Below, one piece after another: positions 23,860-31,073 of a stretch of 64,000 bases of DNA. Source of the stretch: Paenibacillus alba (lineage in GTDB: Bacteria > Bacillota > Bacilli > Paenibacillales > NBRC-103111); contig NZ_JABMKZ010000014.1 of NCBI RefSeq assembly GCF_013204855.1, forward strand, positions 98,928 through 162,927, written 5' to 3'. The position numbers and the translations under genes are program-made. How positions within the stretch are numbered: the stretch's first letter is position 1; each line of letters starts with the position of its first letter. A model generated the notes under the pieces. It made no database searches and was not told the DNA's origin. It saw nothing but the letters and a program-made list of their open reading frames with translations.

Positions 23860-24214
23860 AAAACTTTTCGGCAGGCTCAGCGTGCTTTCGCGGAGATGCA
23901 GCCTTCTTCGCGCGTTGAGACTGCTTTTTCAGCAGGCTCAGAGCGAATTCGATGTTGTCTCCCTCCCGAGACTGCCTTTTTGGCAGGCTCAGCGTGCTTT
24001 CGCGGGGATATAGCCTTCTTCTCGCGTTGAGACTGCTTTTTCGGCAGGCTCGGAGCGAATTCGATGCTGTCTCACTCCCGAGACGGCCTTTTCGGCAGGC
24101 TCAGCGTGCTTTCGCGGAGATGCAACCTTCTTCGCGCGCTGAGACTGCTTTTTCGGCAGACTCAGAGCAAATTCGATGCTGTCTCCCTCCCGAGACGGCC
24201 TTTTTGGCAGGCTC
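23860..24214 (+). repeat. Hairpin array A (23-bp palindromes with 51/61-bp spacing)
   Basis: A 23-bp hairpin of the form GAGACTGCCTTTTTGGCAGGCTC recurs at 23917, 23968, 24029, 24080, 24141 and 24192, plus a partial copy ending at 23879. Start-to-start distances alternate 51, 61, 51, 61, 51. The spacers are therefore 28 or 38 bases and each kind is itself conserved (GCGAATTCGATGCTGTCTC type and GCGTGCTTTCGCGGAGATGC type), giving a 112-bp higher-order unit. All copies carry the same A/G mismatch orientation. The same hairpin family ends the window. Confidence 0.9.
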
Positions 24215-24305
24215 AGCGTGCTTTCGCTCAAAGAATAACTCCACGTGCAAAGGCTCCCCCTTCCGTGAAAGAGAGAGCCCATCATCGTTTAAAAATAATT
24301 ACAAT

Positions 24306-26036
24306 TCAAAACTGCTTCGCATACAAATTAGCGTACACGCCATTTCGCGCAAGCAATGCATCATGCGTACCTTGTTCCGCAATACCGTCCTCCGTCAATA
24401 CGATAATTCGCCCTGCATTGCGGATTGTGGAAAGGCGATGGGCAATTATGATGGTTGTACGCCCATTTGCCAGCAGTTCTAAGGATGCCTTTATGATTCT
24501 TTCGCTCTCGTTATCCAGTGCGCTTGTTGCCTCATCTAAAATGAGAATGGGTGGATTTTTTAAGAATACGCGAGCAATGCTTAGCCGCTGCTTCTGTCCA
24601 CCGGACAGCTTGACACCCCGTTGGCCAATCTCGGAGTCATAACCATTTGGCAAGTTCATAATAAAATCATGAGCATTGGCGTGCTTGGCTGCTGCGATAA
24701 TTTCTTCATCGCTGGCTGCTTGATTTCCATAACGGATATTTTCCATCACCGTCCCAGCAAAAAGGAAAACATCTTGCAGCACAAAACCAATTTTTTTTCT
24801 TAATGACTCTAGGCCGATATGACGGACGTTAATCCCGTCTATTAATATCTCCCCGTCTATCGCATCGTAAAAGCGAGGGATGAGCGAGCATAATGTCGTT
24901 TTACCCACACCAGACGGACCCACTAAGGCAACATACTCACCCGGCTGGATACGCAGCGAAATGTTTTGTAAAACTCTGTCCAAATGTTCTTCATAATAGA
25001 AGGAAACTTGTCTGAACTCAATCTCCCCGTGTATCTCCGGCAAAACTATGGCATTCGACTTGTTTTCGATTGACGGCTTCAAATTCATGACTTCCATAAA
25101 GCGCTGAAAGCCAGTGACTCCTTCTTGAAGCTGTGTGCTCATATGATTCAGTCGTTGAATCGGCTCGATCATAAAACCGATATAGAGTAAAAAAGTAAGC
25201 AAATCCGATAAGTCTAAAGTAGCGTTGACGATACTGGCACTGCCAAAGATGATCACCGTAATCGTAATCATTTGAATAATCGTTTCAAAACTATTGTAAA
25301 AAAGCGCCTCAGCTTTATACGTGATCTTACGGCTTTCGAAGAAACGGACATTTTCCTGGTTAAACTTCTTGATCTCTACGATCTCGTTGGCAAACGATTT
25401 TACATCACGGATACCCGTAAGACTATCCTCTACCTGAGCATTTACATCCCCGATTCGCTCTTTGTTTCTTCTTATTGCCTTATTCAACATTTTATTAAAA
25501 TACAAAGCCAAGAGCGCTAAAAATGGTAAAAAGCAGAATACGGCAATCGTTAATGGCGCGTTAATAAAGAACAAAATACTAAATGCTCCAACAAAGCGAA
25601 CGAGATATTTCATGTAATCTTCCGGACCGTGATGGTACAGCTCGGAAAGCAGCAGCAGATCATTCGTTATTCGCGACATGAGCCGGCCTGTCTTTTCTTT
25701 ATCGTAAAAGCTATGCGGAAGCTTTTGCATGTGAGCGAATAGTTCACTGCGCATATCACTTTCCATGCGAGCGCCTATTTCATGGCCTTTGTAGTCCACA
25801 AAGTAATTACCGATATTCTGGATCGCGACTAAAACTAGCATTAGCCCCCCAACCCCATACACTTCATGGAGAGCAATTGATAAGTCTCCTTCGAGAATAT
25901 CTTTCGTAATATACCGAACGAGCAGCGGAAACACCAAGGTCGCAACTGATGTGATAAAGGAGCAGGCTAATACTAAAATAAACAGGCTTAAATACGGTTT
26001 GTAATATGAGAAAAATTTATGAACTGTAGAACGCAT
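24306..26036 (-). CDS. ABC exporter, fused permease and ATPase
   Basis: 576 residues. Six membrane helices (about 1-310) are followed by an ATP-binding domain with Walker A GPSGVGKTT, Q-loop FVLQD, signature LSGGQ, Walker B ILILDEAT and switch His in IIAHRLS. Homodimeric or heterodimeric exporter of the multidrug/lipid type (MsbA/BmrA-like); substrate unknown. AAGGGG precedes the ATG. A 20-codon leader peptide and exclusive RNA hairpins upstream suggest translation-controlled induction, as for drug exporters. Confidence 0.92.
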   Translation of the reverse strand: MRSTVHKFFSYYKPYLSLFILVLACSFITSVATLVFPLLVRYITKDILEGDLSIALHEVYGVGGLMLVLVAIQNIGNYFVDYKGHEIGARMESDMRSELFAHMQKLPHSFYDKEKTGRLMSRITNDLLLLSELYHHGPEDYMKYLVRFVGAFSILFFINAPLTIAVFCFLPFLALLALYFNKMLNKAIRRNKERIGDVNAQVEDSLTGIRDVKSFANEIVEIKKFNQENVRFFESRKITYKAEALFYNSFETIIQMITITVIIFGSASIVNATLDLSDLLTFLLYIGFMIEPIQRLNHMSTQLQEGVTGFQRFMEVMNLKPSIENKSNAIVLPEIHGEIEFRQVSFYYEEHLDRVLQNISLRIQPGEYVALVGPSGVGKTTLCSLIPRFYDAIDGEILIDGINVRHIGLESLRKKIGFVLQDVFLFAGTVMENIRYGNQAASDEEIIAAAKHANAHDFIMNLPNGYDSEIGQRGVKLSGGQKQRLSIARVFLKNPPILILDEATSALDNESERIIKASLELLANGRTTIIIAHRLSTIRNAGRIIVLTEDGIAEQGTHDALLARNGVYANLYAKQF

Positions 26037-26043
26037 CGAATTT

Positions 26044-26120
26044 CCCCTTCTTTGTGTTATTTAAAACACATATAAGGGATATACCGTTTATAACTTAAGA
26101 AAGTGTTTCCCCTTATATGT
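26044..26120 (-). promoter_or_regulatory. Putative attenuator with mutually exclusive hairpins upstream of the ABC exporter
   Basis: Segment 1 (26110-26120, inside the leader peptide codons) is perfectly complementary over 11 bases to segment 2 (26068-26078). Segment 2 can instead pair, by CCCTT (26074-26078) and the adjacent GTGTT (26065-26069), with AACAC (26054-26058) and AAGGG of the exporter ribosome site (26044-26049). A ribosome reading the leader would hide segment 1 and favour closing of the exporter site. Confidence 0.6.
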
Positions 26121-26150
26121 TTGCACCGTAGAATTCATCATTTTTTTCAT
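26088..26150 (-). CDS. Leader peptide of the ABC exporter (20 aa)
   Basis: Twenty codons starting ATG seven bases after AAGGAGG, a better ribosome site than that of the exporter itself. The peptide starts MKKMMNSTVQ and ends KGKHFLKL. It stops 52 bases before the exporter ATG. Its size, strong translation signal and overlap with an exclusive RNA hairpin fit a regulatory leader rather than a functional protein. Confidence 0.6.
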   Translation of the reverse strand: MKKMMNSTVQTYKGKHFLKL

Positions 26151-26261
26151 GTCAATTCCTCCTTGTTTTTTATAACTCCATCGTAAACCCTTCCAGTTTA
26201 AACCTCATGGTCTTATTTGGTTATAGTTAAACTTTATTCAAACTTTGAAATGTAAAAATTC

Positions 26262-26311
26262 TCAAAAAAGACGAAAATCTGATTTCAAGGGTAGCTTGAT
26301 ATCAGGTTTCC
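26262..26311 (-). terminator. Terminator of the coiled-coil membrane protein gene
   Basis: On the minus strand AAACCTGATATCAAG pairs with the TTGAAATCAGATTT arm and is followed by CGTCTTTTTT. Confidence 0.7.
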
Positions 26312-26349
26312 GCCTTTAATTTATGGAATATGCGAGATAAGAACTCTAG

Positions 26350-27330
26350 TTATTGCTTGGAAATATCCTTATAATAAACCACTTCTTCATGTGATATCAT
26401 TTCTACTAATTTTGGCGAGGCCCAATATCGACCATTATATTTAATAACGTCACCAGATGCCAAATACTTCAACAATGAGACCGGATCCCCTGTGCTATAT
26501 TCTACCCAATCTGTTAAATCTAAGGTACCATCAGATTTCTTTGGTGGGGCAGAGGATTTTTTGGCAGAGTTATTATTTTTTAATTTGTTTGCATCAGCTA
26601 TAGCCTTTGCTTTTGCTTCTGCTTCTGCCTTAGCCTTTGCTTCGGCTTCAGCTTTTATCTTTGAATCTATATACGAATCAGTTAGTTGAATAAATGACAA
26701 TAAACTTTCTTTTGCTTTATCTTGTTTAATATCGTTTGTTTTTGCTTTAGCATTATCAATTTCTGTTCGGGTAATGGATTCTTTTACAGTGGATTTTTCT
26801 GATGATGTAAATAAATCATCAACCATCCTTGTTGCAGTTAAAATTTGTTCTTTTTGAGTTTCGGCATCATTAATTTTAGTCATCATTTCATTAACAAAGG
26901 AAGGCTTATCCGACTTTAGTGTATCTAACTGGTCTTTGTAGGACTTAATGTCAGCTGATTCAATAATTGCGCCATTTTTATCAAAAAGTTTATCTATATT
27001 CTGTTTTACTGAGAACATCTTCTCCACATAACTTATGTCAAAAGAAGCTTGATTGAATAATGTGGAAGCTTGGGGCGAAAGTTCTTTATTATTAATATTC
27101 AAAAATAAGTCATGTGTACTTTTTATGATGTCATTGTTAACATGATCTGCAAGATTCATTTTTTGGTTGTCTTTATATAGGGAATTCACCTTCTCTTGAA
27201 TCGTTGAAATATCTGCTACTATAGCCATTTCTTTCTTCGCTTTATTATCTTGAATTTTCCAAATGACGAAACCCGAAATACCTGCTACTAGTAATAAAGC
27301 CACAACTGAAATGATTATAGTTTTTTTCAT
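26350..27330 (-). CDS. Membrane-anchored helical protein with Ala/Glu/Lys coiled-coil repeat
   Basis: 326 residues: one N-terminal membrane helix (about 4-25), then a long helical extracytoplasmic region. Residues about 165-220 (TRMVDDLFTSSEKSTV, TRTEIDNAKAKTNDI) resemble the Cry1Ac D-VI-related repeat found in many Firmicute surface proteins. Residues about 222-245 are a pure KAEAEAKAKAEAEAKAKA repeat, which probably forms a rigid helix, and a folded domain of about 60 residues ends the protein. Function unknown. AT-richer than its neighbours, consistent with later arrival. Confidence 0.75.
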   Translation of the reverse strand: MKKTIIISVVALLLVAGISGFVIWKIQDNKAKKEMAIVADISTIQEKVNSLYKDNQKMNLADHVNNDIIKSTHDLFLNINNKELSPQASTLFNQASFDISYVEKMFSVKQNIDKLFDKNGAIIESADIKSYKDQLDTLKSDKPSFVNEMMTKINDAETQKEQILTATRMVDDLFTSSEKSTVKESITRTEIDNAKAKTNDIKQDKAKESLLSFIQLTDSYIDSKIKAEAEAKAKAEAEAKAKAIADANKLKNNNSAKKSSAPPKKSDGTLDLTDWVEYSTGDPVSLLKYLASGDVIKYNGRYWASPKLVEMISHEEVVYYKDISKQ

Positions 27331-27417
27331 GCAAAATCTCCTTGGTTTTAAATAGAATTGTAATATATACCATTCGTTTGTTCAAGGTACATTGTGAATT
27401 TTTTCCCGTATTAAACC

Positions 27418-27447
27418 GATAGGGGTTCGATCCCTCAGGCTCCCCCA
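27418..27447 (+). other. tRNA 3'-end remnant
   Basis: AGGGGTTCGATCCCT is a complete T-arm and is followed by CAGGCTCCC, which resembles a decayed acceptor end like that of the tRNA-Ala at 22180 (AGGCTCC). No D-arm or anticodon arm precedes it. Like the tRNA-tailed units, it is followed directly by a terminator. Confidence 0.65.
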
Positions 27448-27448
27448 A

Positions 27449-27494
27449 ATCAATAAACGACTCCACGATCATTGTCGTGGAGTCGTTTATTGAT
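27449..27494. terminator. Strong bidirectional hairpin after the tRNA remnant
   Basis: ATCAATAAACGACTCCACGA pairs perfectly with TCGTGGAGTCGTTTATTGAT around a 6-base loop. This is a 20-bp perfect stem; the U-run is weak. Confidence 0.7.
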
Positions 27495-27569
27495 CTGGCA
27501 TGTCCGTGTGAGCTAAATCCCAATGGAACGTTCTTTCGTAGATTTTGTACATATCTAAAACGGATTTTC

Positions 27570-27848
27570 TTATTTTATAATTGCACTTAAAACATCGTCG
27601 ATTTTTTTCGTTTTCGCAATCGCTCCGCTAGCCATCCAGTAGTTGCTGGGCATTTCGAACACATGGCCGTTTTTGACGGCCGGGAGGTTTTTCCACAGCG
27701 TGCTATTCTCATACTCGGCCATAAGAGTCTTCGATTCCTTCCCCTGCACCAGTACGAAAATATAATCAGCGTCCAAATCAGGCAATTTCTCCAGTGAAAG
27801 AGCTTGAGCGCGATTCCAAATTGTAGAGGACATCATCGTGGGCGTCAA
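27570..27848 (-). pseudogene. C-terminal fragment of an iron-siderophore substrate-binding protein
   Basis: The ~92 readable residues match the last third of FhuD/YfiY-type periplasmic-binding proteins: LPDLDADYIFVLVQG, STLWKNLPAVKNGHVFEMPSNYW and a closing helix DDVLSAIIK. The N-terminal two-thirds, including signal peptide and lipobox, is missing. A Fur box lies only ~40 bases upstream, so the promoter was kept and the interior deleted. No start codon has a good ribosome site. Confidence 0.75.
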
Positions 27849-27886
27849 AAGTCATGCAATCATCCCTTGGTTGTTTTCGACTTTAT

Positions 27887-27901
27887 TGATAATCATTATC
27901 A
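27887..27901. promoter_or_regulatory. Fur box
   Basis: TGATAATCATTATCA is a perfect inverted repeat matching the iron-repressor consensus. It sits upstream of the siderophore-binding protein fragment, whose parent gene it presumably controlled. Confidence 0.85.
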
Positions 27902-27980
27902 TTCATTATAAAGGAAATCCTAAATGGCATCAAACCAAAATTTTTGCCGTGAGATATCTGTAGTCAATAAGTGAAACTTA

Positions 27981-28045
27981 CCGATGCGGGGACCGTATCG
28001 CTGCCAGCGATGCGGTCAGGGGTTCGCCCGCGTGGACGAAACAAA
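27981..28045 (+). other. Chimeric tRNA-Ala/repeat remnant
   Basis: GCGGGGACC, then TATCGCTGCCAGCGATG and CGGTCAGGGGTTCG follow the tRNA-Ala sequence with the D-arm deleted. After TTCG the sequence switches to CCCGCGTGGACG, the core of the tandem units at 22330. It joins pieces of both the tRNA and the repeat, so it is a recombination product or a decayed unit. Confidence 0.65.
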
Positions 28046-28091
28046 GTGAAGGTTCCGTAAGAAGAATACCCAAAGGCAGTAAAAATAACAA

Positions 28092-28131
28092 ATAAAGACT
28101 CCCAAGGTAAATTCCCTGGCAGCCTTTATTA
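28092..28131 (-). terminator. Probable terminator after the Rpn gene
   Basis: AATAAAGGCTGCCAGGG and CCTTGGGAGTCTTTATT form an imperfect stem followed by TTG on the minus strand. Confidence 0.55.
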
Positions 28132-28132
28132 A

Positions 28133-28973
28133 TTAATGAGCATGATTTAATTTCTTTAGTTCTTCAATGGGAAGTCCTGTGAAATCCGAAATGGATTCTA
28201 TGTCCATTCCTTTTGCCAGCATTTTAGTAGCTACTTCAAGTTTGCCTTTTAACTCGCCTTGCCTTTCTCCTTCTTCTCTCGCGCCCTCCATAGACGAAGC
28301 CTCGTCATGCAAAGCTTTTTGTCTCATTTCATAAAGCCTACGTGTCTCTGCATCCTGACTAAGGAATTCCAGAACATTCATCGCTTTTCTGAGTTCAGGT
28401 TCCTGCATGTTGAACACCTCCCAATTGTCTGTATTGTCACTTTTCAGAAAAAGTAACCAATTTAACAATCCGCCTGTAGCGGTCATTTGTTGATGGTTCA
28501 GCTTTGACAGCTCGAGAAAATGTATTTCAAGATCGTCAGTCAATGAAATGCCGCTGCTGTTTTCACGTAAATGAAACACATTATGATAACGGTCATTCGG
28601 AAGGATAGAAAAATTAAGAATATTGATGGTGACACACTTCTTTAGATTCTTGTATGATTGTCCTTCTTCAAGCTGGCTTGCATATTGCTTACTCCAATAA
28701 TACAACGTACGTTTCTCATTGTCATAGCGGTTAAATAACTGCATTTCGATATTAATCAATTTGCCTTCTATCGTTCTAGCCTGGATATCAAATATGGATT
28801 GTTTATCTTGAGGCGAGTCTTTATCCGTGTAAGGATTCATAAGTACGATTTCGGTAAGCGGCAGCTTCTTGGAAAGTACGATTGAGGAAAGCCAGCAGCA
28901 CGTCCTTATTTTCTTCGCTTCCGAATATTCGCTTAAAAACAAAATCGTTTTTGGGGTCTAGCAAATCTCTCAT
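28133..28973 (-). pseudogene. Rpn-family recombination-promoting nuclease, frameshifted
   Basis: PD-(D/E)XK nuclease-transposase family. The true start is ATG 28973 (GGAG upstream) and reads MRDLLDPKNDFVFKRIFGSE...AFLN, the standard family opening. After codon 31 one extra base near 28880 breaks the frame; VLSKKLPLTEIVLMNPY continues in the next frame to 28133. The second part holds FDIQARTIEGKLINIEMQL, with the catalytic D-x(n)-E-x-Q, YWSKQYASQL, and the usual Glu-rich tail ending in TGLPIEELKKL. Intact in every other respect, so the shift is recent or a sequencing error. Confidence 0.8.
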
Positions 28974-29044
28974 GAAATCAACTCCAATTCTTATTTTATT
29001 ATATCATGAAGCTTCTGAAGGATGCATTATTTGTAAACGAACGA

Positions 29045-29086
29045 AAAAGAAGCACCACAACCTAATGGTTGTAATGCTTCTTTTCG
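29045..29086 (-). terminator. Terminator of class I aldolase gene
   Basis: AAAGAAGCA-ACAACC TAAT GGTTGT-TGCTTCTTT. Almost the same hairpin as the one that follows tRNA-Ala in repeat units 1 and 4. Confidence 0.8.
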
Positions 29087-29100
29087 AAGTCGGTATCATT

Positions 29101-29988
29101 TTATTTAATAGAAGCTTCATAAATGTCTTGAATGGTTTTGGAAAGCATCGCGTTGAATTCATGGTCTGTTTGCTCGGCCGTTAGGCCCTGCGACAAGGCA
29201 CGCGAGAAACTGGCGATCAATCCATGATTATTTGCCAGCTTCTCATTCGCTTCCGCTTGCGTGTAGCCGCCTGACAAAGCCACAACCCGGACAACATGCG
29301 GATCCTCCATTAAATCGCTGTAGAAATTGTTTTGCGTCGGTATGGAAAGTTTCAGCATGATTTTTACGTCTTTGCCAAGTTTGGATAGTTGATCGAAAAT
29401 CTCAACTTTTAATAGTTGTTCCGACGTTTCCTTATCTGCGCTATTGATATCAACTTCCGGTTCGATGATCGGAACCAGTCCCATCTCGGCGATTTGAAGA
29501 CCGATGGCGAACTGCTGCTCAACGACTTTTTTGATACCGGCAGGATTGGCTTCTTTAATAAGTGAGCGCATTTTCGTTCCGAAAATGTTTCGCTCCGCCG
29601 CGCGCTTAAGCAGGTCATTTAGACCGGGAATAGGCTTCATGAGCTGAACCCCGTTTTCAAGGTCGGCAAGCCCTTGATCAACTTTTAGAAATGGCACAAT
29701 GCCTTTCTTCTCCCATAGAAAATCGGCTGTAAATTGCCCGTCAATGGAACGGTCCATGGTGTTCTCAAATAAAATCGCACCCAAAATGTACTCGGAATCA
29801 AACGCAGTACTCTTAATAATGCGCGTTCTCATCTCGTGCACCAATGTATACATCTCTTCTTCATTCGAATAGCTGTTTTCCTTAATGCCATACTGCAGCA
29901 GAGCCTTAGGAGTACTTCCACCGCTTTGGTCCAAGGCCGCTATAAAGCCCTTTCCCGTTTGGATTCGATCCAATTGATTTGTATTCAT
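29101..29988 (-). CDS. fda: Fructose-bisphosphate aldolase class I
   Basis: 295 residues, the length of the bacterial class I branch. Cleaves fructose 1,6-bisphosphate through a Schiff base. Seen: GKGFIAALDQSGGSTPKAL at the N-terminus, GAILFENTMDR, VPFLKVDQGL, LVPIIEPEVDI, IMLKLSIPT with the probable Schiff-base Lys, and ALSGGYTQAEAN for phosphate binding. GGAGGAGAAAC precedes the ATG. Single gene; an additional class II enzyme is expected elsewhere. Confidence 0.93.
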   Translation of the reverse strand: MNTNQLDRIQTGKGFIAALDQSGGSTPKALLQYGIKENSYSNEEEMYTLVHEMRTRIIKSTAFDSEYILGAILFENTMDRSIDGQFTADFLWEKKGIVPFLKVDQGLADLENGVQLMKPIPGLNDLLKRAAERNIFGTKMRSLIKEANPAGIKKVVEQQFAIGLQIAEMGLVPIIEPEVDINSADKETSEQLLKVEIFDQLSKLGKDVKIMLKLSIPTQNNFYSDLMEDPHVVRVVALSGGYTQAEANEKLANNHGLIASFSRALSQGLTAEQTDHEFNAMLSKTIQDIYEASIK

Positions 29989-30133
29989 GGATATGTTTCT
30001 CCTCCTATTTCATGGACTGAATTGCCTCTTGAATCTTATTAATTATATCACTTCTACTTGCAAACATACATTTTAGGCATGCATGAGAAGCAGGGCCCGC
30101 AGACAGCAGTAAACAACTGCCAAACAGCGTCCT

Positions 30134-30793
30134 TTAGGGACTCTGAACTGGCAACAACGAATTAGCAATCAAAGACAATGTTTGCCTGTATACCGCATAA
30201 GCAGATTGTACATCTCCCAAGTGTCCACCCATGTAAAGATGAATAACGCCGTGGAGCGAGGCCCAGACTATACGTACAATGGATTCCGTGTCATAATGGC
30301 CGGGAATCAGTCCTTGCTCTTGGGCATGGCTGATCACGGTTATTAATTGACGCATGGCTGTTACGGTGCCATGTACACTTGCCTCGTCCGGTTTGAAATC
30401 TGCAAAGGCACCTCCGAACATCAGCTTATAATAGCTGGAGTAACGCTGCCCGAATTGCCAAAAGGTTTCTCCTAAATTCATCATATGCTGTACTGGATCA
30501 GCAGCTTGCGGAGTCGCCTCGAATTCGTTTGCCAGAAGCTTGCAACCATCCAGATACAACTGCTGAGCCAAGCCCTCTTTATTAACAAACAAGCTATAAA
30601 TAATTTTTGTCGAGCAACCCATTTTCTGCGATACTTTACGAACCGTAACCGCTTCCGGCCCCTCTTCTTGCAAGAGCGTTGCCGCAGCATCAACAACGAG
30701 TTTGCGGAGATTTTCAGTATTTTGCAAGCGAGCTTCTTGGTAGGTTTTCAATACTCGTGAGTTCACATTGGAGGAGATCTCTTGACCGCTCAT
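30134..30793 (-). CDS. TetR-family transcriptional repressor
   Basis: N-terminal HTH (VTVRKVSQKMGCSTKIIYSLF at about 50-70) with the TetR GxxxxxxIYxxF form, followed by a C-terminal ligand domain of the WHG type (ETFWQFGQRYSSYYKLMFGG). ATG 30793 is eight bases after AAGGTG. Divergent from the SDR/SMP-30 operon; two copies of a 15-bp near-palindrome in the spacer are its probable operators. Ligand unknown, perhaps the substrate of the SDR enzyme. Confidence 0.9.
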   Translation of the reverse strand: MSGQEISSNVNSRVLKTYQEARLQNTENLRKLVVDAAATLLQEEGPEAVTVRKVSQKMGCSTKIIYSLFVNKEGLAQQLYLDGCKLLANEFEATPQAADPVQHMMNLGETFWQFGQRYSSYYKLMFGGAFADFKPDEASVHGTVTAMRQLITVISHAQEQGLIPGHYDTESIVRIVWASLHGVIHLYMGGHLGDVQSAYAVYRQTLSLIANSLLPVQSP

Positions 30794-30952
30794 AATCATC
30801 ACCTTCGGTTATCGTGATTGCATCAGGAAACAAATTTCCTGACTCTCTTGCAAGGAATTTTATATAGTTGTTACGCAGTTGTCAATGAGACATTGGATGT
30901 TCAAAGAGCATATTGACTTTCTAAAAAAGGCGAGTTACAATCAAACCATTCG

Positions 30953-31036
30953 GAAACACTGTTACCAAACGGCGCAATAATTCTTATCTTTCTTAGGCAA
31001 TATAAATTTCTCATGCTCAAATGGTAACAGTGTTTC
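30953..31036. promoter_or_regulatory. Two TetR-type operators between the repressor and the SDR gene
   Basis: GGAAACACTGTTACC (30952-30966) and its exact inverse in core, TGGTAACAGTGTTTC (31022-31036), lie 55 bases apart. Each is itself a near palindrome with one mismatch pair. One copy lies nearer each divergent gene. Confidence 0.75.
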
Positions 31037-31073
31037 AATATTATAACACAGTATTCAAAAGGAGAATAGAACT

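Noticed and set aside
23860..24214. Possible CRISPR array
   Set aside because: Hairpins have regular spacing, but the spacers are themselves repeated and alternate in length; there are no cas genes in the window.
23952..24642. Overlapping plus-strand frames rich in repeated Leu/Arg/Phe motifs
   Set aside because: They follow the hairpin array in two frames and run antisense into the ABC exporter, so they reflect repeat structure rather than a protein.
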